This document shows, in pieces, positions 9,365 to 18,238 of a DNA stretch of 64,000 nt. Origin of the DNA: Rothia sp. ZJ932. GTDB lineage: Bacteria; Actinomycetota; Actinomycetes; Actinomycetales; Micrococcaceae. Under the pieces are notes generated by a model. That model made no database searches. It was given only the letters and a program-made list of their open reading frames with translations, and was not told the origin of the DNA. The position numbers and the translations under genes are program-made. The stretch's first letter is position 1. Each line of letters starts with the position of its first letter. Where the stretch lies: positions 930,001-994,000 of the forward strand of contig NZ_CP070480.1 in the NCBI RefSeq assembly GCF_016924835.1. Reading direction: 5' to 3'.

Positions 9365-10483
9365 ATGACCAGTGCAACCAAGCCAACCGTAGCCCTGCTG
9401 TGCGGTGGTCGTTCATCAGAGCACTCCATCTCACTCATCACCGCCTGCGGTGTACTGGGAGCCATCGACACCGAAAAATACAACGTTCTACCGATCGGTA
9501 TCACCCGCGACGGTAAGTGGTATCTCACCACCGAAGAGCAGCTACGCGAACTCACTCGTCGGGATGCGCTTGCTAGTTTCCCGGAAGGCGGTCAGCAGGT
9601 TTTCTTGCCGCTGGGAGCAGGGGATTCCCGCCTGCGCGTCATTAATGAGGACGGTTCGCTGAATCATTCAGAGTCAGTAGACGTGGTTTTTCCGCTGCTA
9701 CACGGTCCCTTCGGCGAAGATGGCACCCTGCAGGGTCTGCTTGAAATGGCTGACCTGAAATACGTGGGCTGCGGCGTTACCTCGTCAGCTGTTGCGATGG
9801 ATAAGCATTTCATGAAGGTCGCTTTTGAAGCTGCCGGTTTGCAGGTTGGCCCCTACGAAGTCATCACCAAACGCCAGTGGCTACAGAACCCGGAAGCTGC
9901 GCGTACCCGCATTGAGAGTCTTGGCTTTCCTGTTTTCGTCAAACCTGCCCGCGCGGGTTCTTCCTTCGGTATTACCAAAGTGGATTCCGTAGCAGAACTT
10001 GATGCCGCCATTGAAGAAGCCCATAAGTTCGACCCCAAGCTCGTTGTTGAAGCCGGTATCGTGGGCCGCGAAGTCGAATGCGCTGTGCTTGATAGCCTCA
10101 ACGGTGCCCAGCCACGAGCGTCCTACCCAGGCGAAATTGTGGTGACCGATGAAGAACACGGCTTCTACGACTTTGATGCCAAATACGTTTCAAAAACCTC
10201 TGCTACCACCCAATGCCCGGCAGATTTGCCGATTGAGGTCTCAGAGCGTTTGCGTGAGCTTGCTGTTGCAGCTTTTCTATCAGTTGATGGTGAGGGGCTA
10301 TGCCGCGCTGACTTCTTCTACACTCAAGATGGAAAGCTAATCATCAACGAGGTCAATACGCTGCCCGGTTTCACTCCCATTTCGATGTACAAAACCATGT
10401 GGGAGAACTCCGGTATTAACTACTCTGATCTTATTGATGAGCTGATTGAATTAGCACTGGCCCGACCGCTGGGTTTGCGCTAA
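9365..10483 (+). CDS. ddl: D-alanine--D-alanine ligase
   Basis: ATP-grasp ligase making the D-Ala-D-Ala dipeptide for peptidoglycan. The N-terminal VALLCGGRSSEHSISL motif, PLLHGPFGEDGTLQG, FVKPARAGSSFGITKV and the Mg-binding C-terminus FFYTQDGKLIINEVNTLPGFTPISMY are all present in order. 372 residues, complete. Last gene of the murA-plsC-gpsA-ddl run, with 36 bp behind gpsA, followed by a bidirectional terminator. Confidence 0.96.
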   Translation: MTSATKPTVALLCGGRSSEHSISLITACGVLGAIDTEKYNVLPIGITRDGKWYLTTEEQLRELTRRDALASFPEGGQQVFLPLGAGDSRLRVINEDGSLNHSESVDVVFPLLHGPFGEDGTLQGLLEMADLKYVGCGVTSSAVAMDKHFMKVAFEAAGLQVGPYEVITKRQWLQNPEAARTRIESLGFPVFVKPARAGSSFGITKVDSVAELDAAIEEAHKFDPKLVVEAGIVGREVECAVLDSLNGAQPRASYPGEIVVTDEEHGFYDFDAKYVSKTSATTQCPADLPIEVSERLRELAVAAFLSVDGEGLCRADFFYTQDGKLIINEVNTLPGFTPISMYKTMWENSGINYSDLIDELIELALARPLGLR

Positions 10484-10505
10484 ATCTTTGAACAAGATTA
10501 AACAT

Positions 10506-10544
10506 AAAAGCTGCCTCACTGCGAACAACAATGAGGCAGCTTTT
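10506..10544. terminator. Bidirectional terminator between ddl and DUF3515 gene
   Basis: AAAAGCTGCCTCA ... TGAGGCAGCTTTT, a 13-bp perfect stem with A and T runs on either side, between two convergent genes. Confidence 0.88.
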
Positions 10545-10554
10545 ATACATTCAT

Positions 10555-11112
10555 CTAAGAACCGGTCACATCATCAGCACTGAGGCACTGTTGGGTTTGT
10601 TCAATCTGTGCAACAGCGGAGTTAAGGCTGGTGAGCAGGGTGGACGATGCAACTTCGTCGGCATTAAAAGTAACGGTGATTGCGGGGGCTCTGCCGAAGG
10701 TGGTAGCCGTCCAGGTGCCTGTAGCTGTTTGCTCAGAGGAGCGCAATGTTTCGCTCACCCCAGCATCTGCGGGGACGCTCGTGTCCTGAGGTTCAGATTC
10801 TTTAAGGGGGTTGAGAATCCAATCGACCCCATTGACTTCAGCACACGGGTCAGTCACCGGCTGCTCAATGTTCACCCCGCACTTGACAATAATTGCAGCC
10901 GGATCGCCCCAGGCTGTAGTAGCCTGCGCCGTGGTCTCGCGCTGGGTAAAACCCATCAGTTCTTGGGGCATCGCCACCATTGCTTTGGCGCAATCCGGGT
11001 GGGCGGCGTCCGGTGCTGCTGTAAGGTTCACCGGAGACGAACACGCCACCAGACAAAGAGCGGTCACACCGGTGAGTGGGAACAAACGAGAGAGAAAAGA
11101 TGAAGTTGACAC
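10555..11112 (-). CDS. DUF3515-family lipoprotein
   Basis: A 185-residue exported lipoprotein. The signal peptide has a short basic start, a hydrophobic core PLTGVTALCL and the lipobox LVAC, so Cys near residue 24 is the likely lipid anchor. Conserved cysteines follow (HPDC, VKCG, DPCAEV). Family members lie between ddl and thiL in many Actinobacteria, as here, and their function is unknown. It is transcribed against ddl. Confidence 0.8.
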   Translation of the reverse strand: MSTSSFLSRLFPLTGVTALCLVACSSPVNLTAAPDAAHPDCAKAMVAMPQELMGFTQRETTAQATTAWGDPAAIIVKCGVNIEQPVTDPCAEVNGVDWILNPLKESEPQDTSVPADAGVSETLRSSEQTATGTWTATTFGRAPAITVTFNADEVASSTLLTSLNSAVAQIEQTQQCLSADDVTGS

Positions 11113-11229
11113 CCTTTCATCTTAGGCGATGACAAACGGTGCCGGTGTCGAGAAAGGGTGATGCGTGCTATTGAGTGTTCAAGAGATCAGCCGGTAAGCT
11201 AAACAACATCAATTGATGAAAGAGAGAAT

Positions 11230-12417
11230 ATGCAACGACGTTTGATCCAGTACAGCCTTCCGGTCTGGGGCGCAGTAGCAGCCCTATCACTGCCGGCAAG
11301 TGCTGCATACGGTGATGATGCCGTGATTCCCTCTCAATTTTCGGTGGGGGAATTGCTCTCTGCACCGCAGACAAATGGTGCCGCGGATTTAAGGTTTAGG
11401 GAGCTTGTCGCGCAGCCCACGGTCACCGCCGAACCGTCGCAGGTACCATCCGTTACGCAGGAGCCTATAGCACCGCCTTCATCTTCTGATACCCCTGAAG
11501 ACCCCGTCGCTCCGGTTGATCCAGGGGAATCGGCAGAACCCTCACCTGACCCCTCAACACCGGCAGACCCCTCACCGAAGTCTCCTGAACCTGAGGTGCC
11601 TGATCCTGAAACGCCCGCGCCATCAGAGCCAGAGCAGCCCTCACCAGAACCTGAATCACCGGAGCCTACGCCCACGCCCGAGCAACCTGACCCGTCACCG
11701 GAGTCACCCATCATCGGTGGAGCAGCTAGCGTTGATGACTCGGGCGGTGATAATCAGGTGCCACCGGCAGATGACGAATCAGCTGAGGCACAGCCCGACG
11801 GGGAATCTGACACCGTGCAGCCCTCCAACCGAGAACCAGGGGTCGTCGATGGGTCAGATAATACGCCCTCCCTAGAGGTTCCTGGGAGAGCGCAGAATTC
11901 GACCTCTGATTCTCAAAGATCGCAGGGCGCTACGGGGAAACTCGAAGACACTTTTGCCGGACGGGGTGAAAACAGGCAGAGTTCAAGCTCTGATTTTTCA
12001 TCAGCCTTGCTGGGCGAAATCGACTCTACTGAGAGGCAGTTGAGCTCCGGAGAAATCTTTGGCGTACACTTTGAGAACCCCGTAGAAGGCATTGAAGGAC
12101 GCGTGCGTGCTGATGAGCCAACAGATGCAGCGATGAGCAATCTCTTGAGGATTCCTGGGGCTGAGGACTGGGTAGGCGACTACCTTCAGCACAGCACTAA
12201 AAACAAAGACAAAGTAGCAGCTGCCGGTAATAATCTTGGTGTTTCGGGTGCAGACGGGGCAAATGCTCAAGCAGGTACCGTTGAAAGCTCCGGCACTATC
12301 ACCCGCGGGGTCTCCGTCATTCCCGGTGCTGGGCCGCTCTTGCTCTTTACCGGTATTGCGGTGACAATCATCTCCGTCATTGTGCGGCGGTTCGCGCAGA
12401 CCAATAACGGTAACTAA
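11230..12417 (+). CDS. Pro/Glu-rich exported, membrane-anchored protein
   Basis: I do not recognise a family. The 395 residues have four parts. First is a Sec-type signal peptide (MQRRLIQYSL, hydrophobic core, cleavage near ASAAYG). Second is a low-complexity stalk at about residues 75-165, rich in Pro, Glu, Ser and Thr with repeated PEP, PSP and TPEQP units. Third is a polar linker to about residue 345. Last is a transmembrane helix near the end (PLLLFTGIAVTIISVIV) followed by positive residues RR. No LPXTG motif is visible, so anchoring is by the C-terminal helix. A wall-spanning surface protein is the likely reading. AAAGAGAG serves as ribosome site. Confidence 0.65.
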   Translation: MQRRLIQYSLPVWGAVAALSLPASAAYGDDAVIPSQFSVGELLSAPQTNGAADLRFRELVAQPTVTAEPSQVPSVTQEPIAPPSSSDTPEDPVAPVDPGESAEPSPDPSTPADPSPKSPEPEVPDPETPAPSEPEQPSPEPESPEPTPTPEQPDPSPESPIIGGAASVDDSGGDNQVPPADDESAEAQPDGESDTVQPSNREPGVVDGSDNTPSLEVPGRAQNSTSDSQRSQGATGKLEDTFAGRGENRQSSSSDFSSALLGEIDSTERQLSSGEIFGVHFENPVEGIEGRVRADEPTDAAMSNLLRIPGAEDWVGDYLQHSTKNKDKVAAAGNNLGVSGADGANAQAGTVESSGTITRGVSVIPGAGPLLLFTGIAVTIISVIVRRFAQTNNGN

Positions 12418-12458
12418 AATTGTGAGGACGATTGGCTCACACGTGAAAGGGGCGGTAC

Positions 12459-13502
12459 ATGGCGCAGGTCAGTGACTTTTCGGAGCAGGAGATCATCGCG
12501 GCATTCGCCCCGCAGCTGAGCGCTCACAACCAGCGTGCCCAGGAACGGTCTCAGGTGCTAGTGACGGGACCGGGGGATGATGCTGCTGTACTTGATTTGC
12601 GCGGGGCACTGACGGTGGTTACCACCGATACCCAGACTGAGGGGCAAGATTTCAGGCTTGAATGGTCAAGCGGTGCCATCACCGGCGGATACGATGTGGG
12701 GTGGAAGGCAGCCACCCAGAACCTTGCCGATGTTGCCTCGATGGGTGCGCAACCTGCGTCCATGGTGGTTTCGCTTTCGTTGCCACCTCACACACCCCTA
12801 GAGTTCGTTACTGACTTCGCGAAAGGGCTTACGGACGCCTGCGTGGCGATGGGTGCGACTACCTGCACTATTGCTGGGGGAGATATTGGTGGATCCACTG
12901 AAATATCGGTGACGGTTACAGCGTTGGGTACTACCTTGCACCCTGTTTATCGAAGCGGGGCGCGCCTAGGGCATATTCTTGCCGTTGCAGGGGAGCTGGG
13001 CACCGCCGCTGCTGGGTTAGAGCTTTTGGATTCCCCCCTCTCGAATCACGTCTTTGAGACAAACGCCCGTGCCTGCGTGAGCGCCCAACAGCGTCCTGTT
13101 GCACCGCTGGCAGCCGGAGTAGCTGCGGCGGGTAAAGCCAGCGCAATGATGGATATTTCTGATGGGCCGTTGCGAGATGCCGCGCGCATTGCAGCGGCTT
13201 CACAGGTGAGCCTGAATTTTTCTTCCCAGGCGTTAGAGCCTTTTATTGCACCTTTGGTTCCTGTTGCCAAGCTCTTGCAAGATACTGATGAGGCTCTTGA
13301 GCACGGAACACCTTACGAGCTAGCCCAAAAATGGGTGCTAACCGGCGGTGAAAACCACGGGTTGCTGGCTACTTTTTCGCGGGTAGATGAGATGCCTGCT
13401 GACTTTGTGCAGGTGGGCACCTGTTTTGCGTATGATAAAAATCAGCCCGTCACGGTAGACGGGGCAGTCTACGCGGGTCAGGGATGGGATCATTTTGAGT
13501 AA
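12459..13502 (+). CDS. thiL: Thiamine-monophosphate kinase
   Basis: ThiL phosphorylates thiamine monophosphate to the active diphosphate. The N-terminus has the PurM-like GPGDDAAVLDL motif, then VVTTDTQTEGQDF (metal ligands), NLADVASMGAQPASMVVSLSL, GGDIGGSTEISVTVTALG, and MDISDGPLRDAARIA in the C-terminal half. 347 residues. AAAGGGGCGG precedes the ATG. The stop overlaps the TTG start of the DAK2 gene (TTGAGTAA), the usual order in Actinobacteria. Confidence 0.94.
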   Translation: MAQVSDFSEQEIIAAFAPQLSAHNQRAQERSQVLVTGPGDDAAVLDLRGALTVVTTDTQTEGQDFRLEWSSGAITGGYDVGWKAATQNLADVASMGAQPASMVVSLSLPPHTPLEFVTDFAKGLTDACVAMGATTCTIAGGDIGGSTEISVTVTALGTTLHPVYRSGARLGHILAVAGELGTAAAGLELLDSPLSNHVFETNARACVSAQQRPVAPLAAGVAAAGKASAMMDISDGPLRDAARIAAASQVSLNFSSQALEPFIAPLVPVAKLLQDTDEALEHGTPYELAQKWVLTGGENHGLLATFSRVDEMPADFVQVGTCFAYDKNQPVTVDGAVYAGQGWDHFE

Positions 13503-14346
13503 CTGGTGGAAGACATGGCTTGAATCAGCTCAGCGCGTCATCAGCGAGCGCGAGCAGCAGCTTAACGCCATGAATGTTTTTCCTGTTCCTGATGCTGATA
13601 CTGGCACTAATCTGCGCTTGACCTTGCAGGCTGCCGGTAGCGGTCATACTGCGGTGGAATCTGCCCGTGCAGCATTATTGGATGCGCGCGGTAATTCGGG
13701 GACGCTGTGGAGTATCTGGTGGTCGGCGGTAGCTGGCGAACTTACCCAGGACCGGGACGAACTACCCACCCAACAAGCCTTGGTGGAGGCCTTTCTTGCC
13801 GGTGCTTCTGCTATGCGTGAGGCACTGACAGAACCTGTTGAGGGAACCATGCTCAGCGTCGCTGATCGCCTGGCAGAGGGCACGGTCACGGATATGTCAT
13901 CCGCTGTAACGGCAGCTCGGCAAGCAGTTGCTCTTACCTCTTCGCAGCTCAAAGAACTAGCCGGTACTCAGCGGGTCGATTCAGGCGCTTTGGGCTTTCT
14001 CTACGTTTTTAGTGTGCTCGCTGAACTTTATACGGGCGATTCGGTAACTGAGGAGATCGATAAAGATCATCTTTCTAGCGGCGAGATGCCACAAACAGCC
14101 TCGTCAGGGCGCGACTCATCTGCTGCCCTTGAAGTCATGGTGAGCGTGCAGGCAGACGCTACCTCCATGGCGATTGCCCGTAGCCAGCTAGCACAAATGG
14201 GCGATTCCCTCAGTGTGGCTCTCGCTGACTCATCAGCAGACCCTCTGCTCTGGGCAGTACACCTTCACACTGATGACCCCGGTGCCGTGCGCCAAGCTCT
14301 TGAAGACACAGGCACCCTGAGCAACTGGCGCACCACCGCTCTCTAA
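13495..14346 (+). CDS. DAK2/DhaL-domain protein
   Basis: The protein begins SNWWKTWLESAQRVISEREQQLNAMNVFPVPDADTG, closely like the nucleotide-binding DhaL (DAK2) domain, with its NVFPVPDADTGTNL metal-binding loop and later DARGNSGTLW. The domain fills residues 1-190. The remaining 90 residues resemble a shortened second domain. In Firmicutes the longer relative FakA (YloV) is a fatty-acid kinase; whether this shorter form binds acyl groups or a sugar is not known. TTG start, overlapping thiL by 8 bp, and recG follows. The synteny is common in Actinobacteria. Confidence 0.78.
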   Translation: MSNWWKTWLESAQRVISEREQQLNAMNVFPVPDADTGTNLRLTLQAAGSGHTAVESARAALLDARGNSGTLWSIWWSAVAGELTQDRDELPTQQALVEAFLAGASAMREALTEPVEGTMLSVADRLAEGTVTDMSSAVTAARQAVALTSSQLKELAGTQRVDSGALGFLYVFSVLAELYTGDSVTEEIDKDHLSSGEMPQTASSGRDSSAALEVMVSVQADATSMAIARSQLAQMGDSLSVALADSSADPLLWAVHLHTDDPGAVRQALEDTGTLSNWRTTAL

Positions 14347-14375
14347 ACCTGAACCACAGAAAGAACGATGTAGCC

Positions 14376-17135
14376 ATGCTGGATGCACCCGATACCGAGG
14401 CGCTCTTCACGATTCCCGACCCCGAAGGTCCAGCCTCCTCACGTTCTGCCCGCGCCAAGCGTCCTGACAAGGGCAAAGCTGCTTCTTCGCAGAAAAAGCG
14501 AACAGCAACAGCGCGTACCCCGCGCACAGCGAAAACCACGGACGGCACCCAGCAAACCGCACCGGCTACCTCCGCCTCAACACCTGAGAAAAAAGCGCCG
14601 GTCAAGAAAACCCGCTCACAGAAAACCTCACCCCGCACACCTGCCAGCGATAACACCCGACAGCAGGTACAAAAAATCAAAGCGCAGTACAGCAGCGAAA
14701 AACGCCTAGAAAATGAGCCACTCACCACCTATTTACATCACGCCACTGCCAAAAGCATCTCTACCCACATAGGCTGCAAGACAGTGGGGGAGCTGCTCGA
14801 ATACTACCCGCGCAAATACCTACCCCGCGGGGAACTCACCAGTTTCGCGCAACTCATCGAAGGTCAAGACGTCACCTTGCTCGCTAAAGTGCTCAGCGTC
14901 AGCACCCGCTCTATGCAATCGCGTCGTGGATCCATCACCGAAATCGTTATCACCGACCAACTCACCGATGATGATACGACCGCATCCACCGGTGGATGCG
15001 GCGTGCAGGGCGGACGCTCCACCTTTACCCCTGGTGGCGGTGCAACCAACCCACGGGTGACAGGCAGCGCCTCTGGCTACTCCGACACCTACGGGGTCCC
15101 CAATGACGTTTTCTTTGACTTTCCACCGACTCACGCACCACTAGGGCACTGGGGCACAGGCAACTTCACCCGCAACCAATCACAGATGACCCTCAGTTTC
15201 TTCAACGCCTGGACGGCAGCACGAGAAATTCACCGCGGCGATCACGTCATGTTCTCAGGCAAGGTCGGCACCTATCGAGGTGAACTCACCCTCACCAACC
15301 CTCACTTCGCCGTACTCACCGGCGACGAAGTACCCGAACGTGCGTCCGCAGAAGCCATCGAACGCGCCAAACACCGGGCAACAGCTCCCATACCCGTCTA
15401 CAAAGCACCGGCAAAACTACCTACCGACCGCATTGCTGCAGCCATCGAGCAAGTACTCGATAAAGCGCCCCTGCGCGAGCTAGAAGACCCCGTGCCCGCC
15501 TCTATTCGCCGTGCCCGCAAGATCCCCTCGCTTGCATGGACCTACCGTGCCCTTCACACTCCAGATACTGAAGAGACGTGGAGGGCAGCCCACTACTCTT
15601 TGCGGTACCGCGAAGCATTTATTCTGCAAATTGCCCTGGCACGCACCCGTGCTGCCCGCAAAGCCCACCAGACTGTTGCCCGACCCGCTCTCGAACAAGG
15701 GTATGCTCAGAAACTGCTGGAGCTATTGCCCTATGAACTGACTGTAGGTCAGCAGAAAGTAGGGTCGCAGATTGCCTCTGATTTAGCGTCTGAAACACCC
15801 ATGAACAGGTTGCTGCAGGGAGATGTAGGCTCGGGAAAAACAGTGGTTGCCTTGCGTGCCATGTTGCAGGTAGCAGATAACGGCGGTCAAGCTGCCATGC
15901 TAGCGCCCACCGAAGTACTGGCTGAACAGCACTACTATTCGATTCTCGATATTTTGGGACAGCTTGCTACCAGTAAGCCGGGCACCGCTGGGGTGCGTGT
16001 AGTACTGCTTAAGGCGTCTATGCCCGTCAAAATCAAGAAACAGACCCTGCTGGAAATGGCATCGGGGCAGGCTCACATTGTGATTGGCACCCATGCCCTC
16101 TTAGCCGATGCGGTTCAGTTCGCTGATTTGGGCATGGTTGTGGTTGATGAGCAACACCGGTTTGGTGTGGAGCAGCGCGACGCTCTGCGCGGTGCTGACG
16201 GGGCACTCCCGCACCGGCTGGTCATGACAGCTACCCCTATCCCACGTACTGTGGCGATGACAGTTTTTGGTGACCTTGATACCTCGGTGCTCGATCAGCT
16301 ACCTGCCGGACGCCAGAAAATTACTACCCACGTGGTTCCTCTTGCTGAGAAACCTACCTGGCGAGAGCGTCTGTGGCAGCGTGCCCGCGAAGAAGTTGAT
16401 GCTGGTCACCAAGTTTACATTGTGGTTCCCAAGATCGGTACTGGTACGGCTGATGAGATGGGCAGTGATGGGACGGGGCAGACTCTTTTAGGGGAGGATG
16501 CGCAGGAGAAATTACGTGAGCCGCTCACTTCTGTGGCGTCGATGCTTGATGAGCTTTCGACTGTTCCTGCTCTACGCGGTGTACGTATTGAGGGCTTGCA
16601 CGGTCGTATGGATACGGCGGTGAAGTCTGATGTGATGCGCAGGTTCGGTGCCGGTGAGGTTGATGTGCTTGTTTCAACCACGGTTATTGAGGTGGGTGTG
16701 AACGTTCCGAATGCTACATTGATGGTGATTATGGATGCGGACCGCTTTGGTATTTCTGGGTTGCATCAGTTGCGCGGGCGTATTGGGCGTGGCTCTTTGG
16801 CGGGTACGTGTTTGTTGGTGACTAAGCAGCCGGCGGATGGGGTTTCGCGTGAGCGTCTTGCTGCGTTGGCTGCGTCGACGGATGGTTTTGAGTTGTCGAA
16901 GATTGACCTGGAGCAGCGGCGTGAGGGTGATATTTTGGGTGCGGCGCAGTCGGGGAAGAAGTCGACTTTGAAACTTTTGCGTGCTTTGACTGATGCGCCG
17001 TTGATTGAGAAAGCTCGGGAGGATGCTCAGGGGTTGGTGGATGTTGATCCGACGTTGGCGGGGTATCCGGATATTGTGCGGACGTTGGAGCGTGCTTTGG
17101 ATGATGATGCCGAGGCGTTTTTAGGACGCGGCTGA
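14376..17135 (+). CDS. recG: ATP-dependent DNA helicase RecG, with N-terminal extension
   Basis: RecG remodels stalled forks and Holliday junctions. Helicase motifs are in order: RLLQGDVGSGKTVVALRAML (Walker A), VVDEQHRFGVEQR (DEQH box), MTATPIPRTVAMT, then VSTTVIEVGVNVPNATLM and LHQLRGRIGRG. The wedge/OB domain precedes them. At 919 residues it is longer than usual RecG (about 700-780). The first 110 or so residues are a low-complexity Lys/Arg/Thr/Pro tail, and a Gly/Thr-rich insert of about 60 residues (around residues 195-260) interrupts the OB domain. Codon choice changes within the gene: C-ending codons before about 15600, then TTG/TCG/GCG-rich after about 16450. A start further downstream is possible, but no strong alternative site is visible. 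Confidence 0.92.
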   Translation: MLDAPDTEALFTIPDPEGPASSRSARAKRPDKGKAASSQKKRTATARTPRTAKTTDGTQQTAPATSASTPEKKAPVKKTRSQKTSPRTPASDNTRQQVQKIKAQYSSEKRLENEPLTTYLHHATAKSISTHIGCKTVGELLEYYPRKYLPRGELTSFAQLIEGQDVTLLAKVLSVSTRSMQSRRGSITEIVITDQLTDDDTTASTGGCGVQGGRSTFTPGGGATNPRVTGSASGYSDTYGVPNDVFFDFPPTHAPLGHWGTGNFTRNQSQMTLSFFNAWTAAREIHRGDHVMFSGKVGTYRGELTLTNPHFAVLTGDEVPERASAEAIERAKHRATAPIPVYKAPAKLPTDRIAAAIEQVLDKAPLRELEDPVPASIRRARKIPSLAWTYRALHTPDTEETWRAAHYSLRYREAFILQIALARTRAARKAHQTVARPALEQGYAQKLLELLPYELTVGQQKVGSQIASDLASETPMNRLLQGDVGSGKTVVALRAMLQVADNGGQAAMLAPTEVLAEQHYYSILDILGQLATSKPGTAGVRVVLLKASMPVKIKKQTLLEMASGQAHIVIGTHALLADAVQFADLGMVVVDEQHRFGVEQRDALRGADGALPHRLVMTATPIPRTVAMTVFGDLDTSVLDQLPAGRQKITTHVVPLAEKPTWRERLWQRAREEVDAGHQVYIVVPKIGTGTADEMGSDGTGQTLLGEDAQEKLREPLTSVASMLDELSTVPALRGVRIEGLHGRMDTAVKSDVMRRFGAGEVDVLVSTTVIEVGVNVPNATLMVIMDADRFGISGLHQLRGRIGRGSLAGTCLLVTKQPADGVSRERLAALAASTDGFELSKIDLEQRREGDILGAAQSGKKSTLKLLRALTDAPLIEKAREDAQGLVDVDPTLAGYPDIVRTLERALDDDAEAFLGRG

Positions 17136-17173
17136 AAATTCCGAGCGAGCGAGGAAATAAATTTTCAGCCGCG
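17127..17173. terminator. Hairpin overlapping the recG stop codon
   Basis: CGCGGCTGAAAATT / AATTTTCAGCCGCG is a 14-bp perfect inverted repeat with a 19-nt loop. It includes the recG stop codon and lacks a following T run. Its right arm is also the beginning of the repeat unit described at 17146-17411. Confidence 0.5.
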
Positions 17174-17411
17174 TTAGCCGCCGCTAGTCAAGACTCACGA
17201 GAATGGCTAGAACCGGTGCTGGGACGACCTATTAGTGATGAGTGCTCGATTACTATGCGCCAGCGGAAAGAAAAAGTTAGCCGCGTTAGCCGCCGCTGGG
17301 CAGCTCTTTTGAGAATGGCTAGAATCAGCGCTGGGTTGACTTATTTAATGCGCGTGTTTGGTGACTACGTTCGAGCGAGGAAATAAATTTTCAGCCGCGT
17401 TAGCTGCCACT
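17146..17411. repeat. Degenerate tandem repeat of about 112 bp between recG and rsmD
   Basis: AGCCGCGTTAGCCGCCGCT occurs at 17167 and 17279, and with two changes at 17393: a period of 112-114 bp. GAGAATGGCTAGAA recurs at 17200 and 17311. A 33-nt block beginning CGAGCGAGGAAATAAATTTT is identical at 17146-17178 and 17372-17404. No ORF or tRNA-like structure was seen inside. The 439-bp gap 17136-17574 otherwise holds only G/T-rich sequence before the rsmD ribosome site. Confidence 0.75.
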
Positions 17412-17574
17412 TGTTGTGTGGTGTGTGTGGGCGTGGGGTTGATGTGTTTGGTGTTTGAGTTTTTGCAGTGTGCTTACTCGCTTATAGAGTGATGACACTT
17501 TTGAGGGGCGGGCGGTTTGGGGTCTGGGTGTTGTAGATTATTGCTGTCTTGTTGTTTGGCGTGAGGAGTGTTTG

Positions 17575-18141
17575 ATGAGTCGTATTGTTGCTGGTGTTGC
17601 TGGTGGGTTGCGGTTGGCGGGTGTGGCGGGGGATAACACGCGTCCGACGACTGATCGGGTGAAGGAGGCGCTTTTTTCTCGGTTGGAGAGCTACGGTGTT
17701 GTTGAGGGCGCTCGCGTGCTTGATGTTTTTGGTGGTTCGGGTGCTTTGGCGTGTGAGGCGCTCTCGCGAGGGGCGGCGTATGCGGATGTTCTTGATGTGT
17801 ACCCGAAAGCGGTGGCTACCTGTGAAAAGAACCTTGCTGCGGTGTTGAAGGCTGTGCCGGATGCAGGTGGGCGCGTACACAAGATGACTGCGCGTTCCTT
17901 TGTGGCTCACTATTTCAGTGAGCCTTTTGATCTGGTTTTCTGTGATCCGCCGTATGCGATGACTAACGAGGAGCTGTCGGAGATTCTTGAGCTACTCACT
18001 CCTCATCTAGCAGTGGGTGCTGTTGTGGTGTTGGAACGCTCTACTCGCAGCGATGATCCCCTGCCTCCGTCGGGGTTGGAGGTTTTCGCGTCCAAAAAGT
18101 ATGGCGAAACGACCCTCTGGTACGTAGAACCTGCTGCGTAA
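17575..18141 (+). CDS. rsmD: 16S rRNA (guanine(966)-N2)-methyltransferase
   Basis: RsmD methylates G966 of 16S rRNA. The start MSRIVAGVAGGLRLAG, the SAM motif VLDVFGGSGALACEALSRGA at about residues 45-64, and the catalytic DPPY (VFCDPPYAM, about 122-130) are clear. 188 residues. ATG 17575 has GAGGAG six bases upstream; a TTG one codon earlier is less likely. Codon use is TTG/TCG/GTG-rich like the 3' part of recG. Confidence 0.93.
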   Translation: MSRIVAGVAGGLRLAGVAGDNTRPTTDRVKEALFSRLESYGVVEGARVLDVFGGSGALACEALSRGAAYADVLDVYPKAVATCEKNLAAVLKAVPDAGGRVHKMTARSFVAHYFSEPFDLVFCDPPYAMTNEELSEILELLTPHLAVGAVVVLERSTRSDDPLPPSGLEVFASKKYGETTLWYVEPAA

Positions 18142-18182
18142 TCGGTCGATCATCTCAGTCTGTGGAAAGAACACCATGAGAA

Positions 18183-18234
18183 AAGCCGGTGGGGTAGCTA
18201 TATCACGATAGCTACCCCACCGGTCTTTTTTCGC
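18183..18234. terminator. Bidirectional terminator rsmD / LURP-one gene
   Basis: CCGGTGGGGTAGCTAT / ATAGCTACCCCACCGG, a 16-bp perfect stem with AAAAG before and TCTTTTTT after, between convergent genes. Confidence 0.9.
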
Positions 18235-18238
18235 TAAA

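Noticed and set aside
10531-11103. 190-codon plus-strand frame opposite the lipoprotein gene
   Set aside because: Cys/Gly/Arg-rich without a ribosome site; the minus-strand frame has a signal peptide and lipobox.
11334-11714. Long Gly/Ser-rich frame on the minus strand
   Set aside because: It is the complement of the Pro/Glu/Ser repeat tract of the exported protein; low-complexity DNA is open on both strands.
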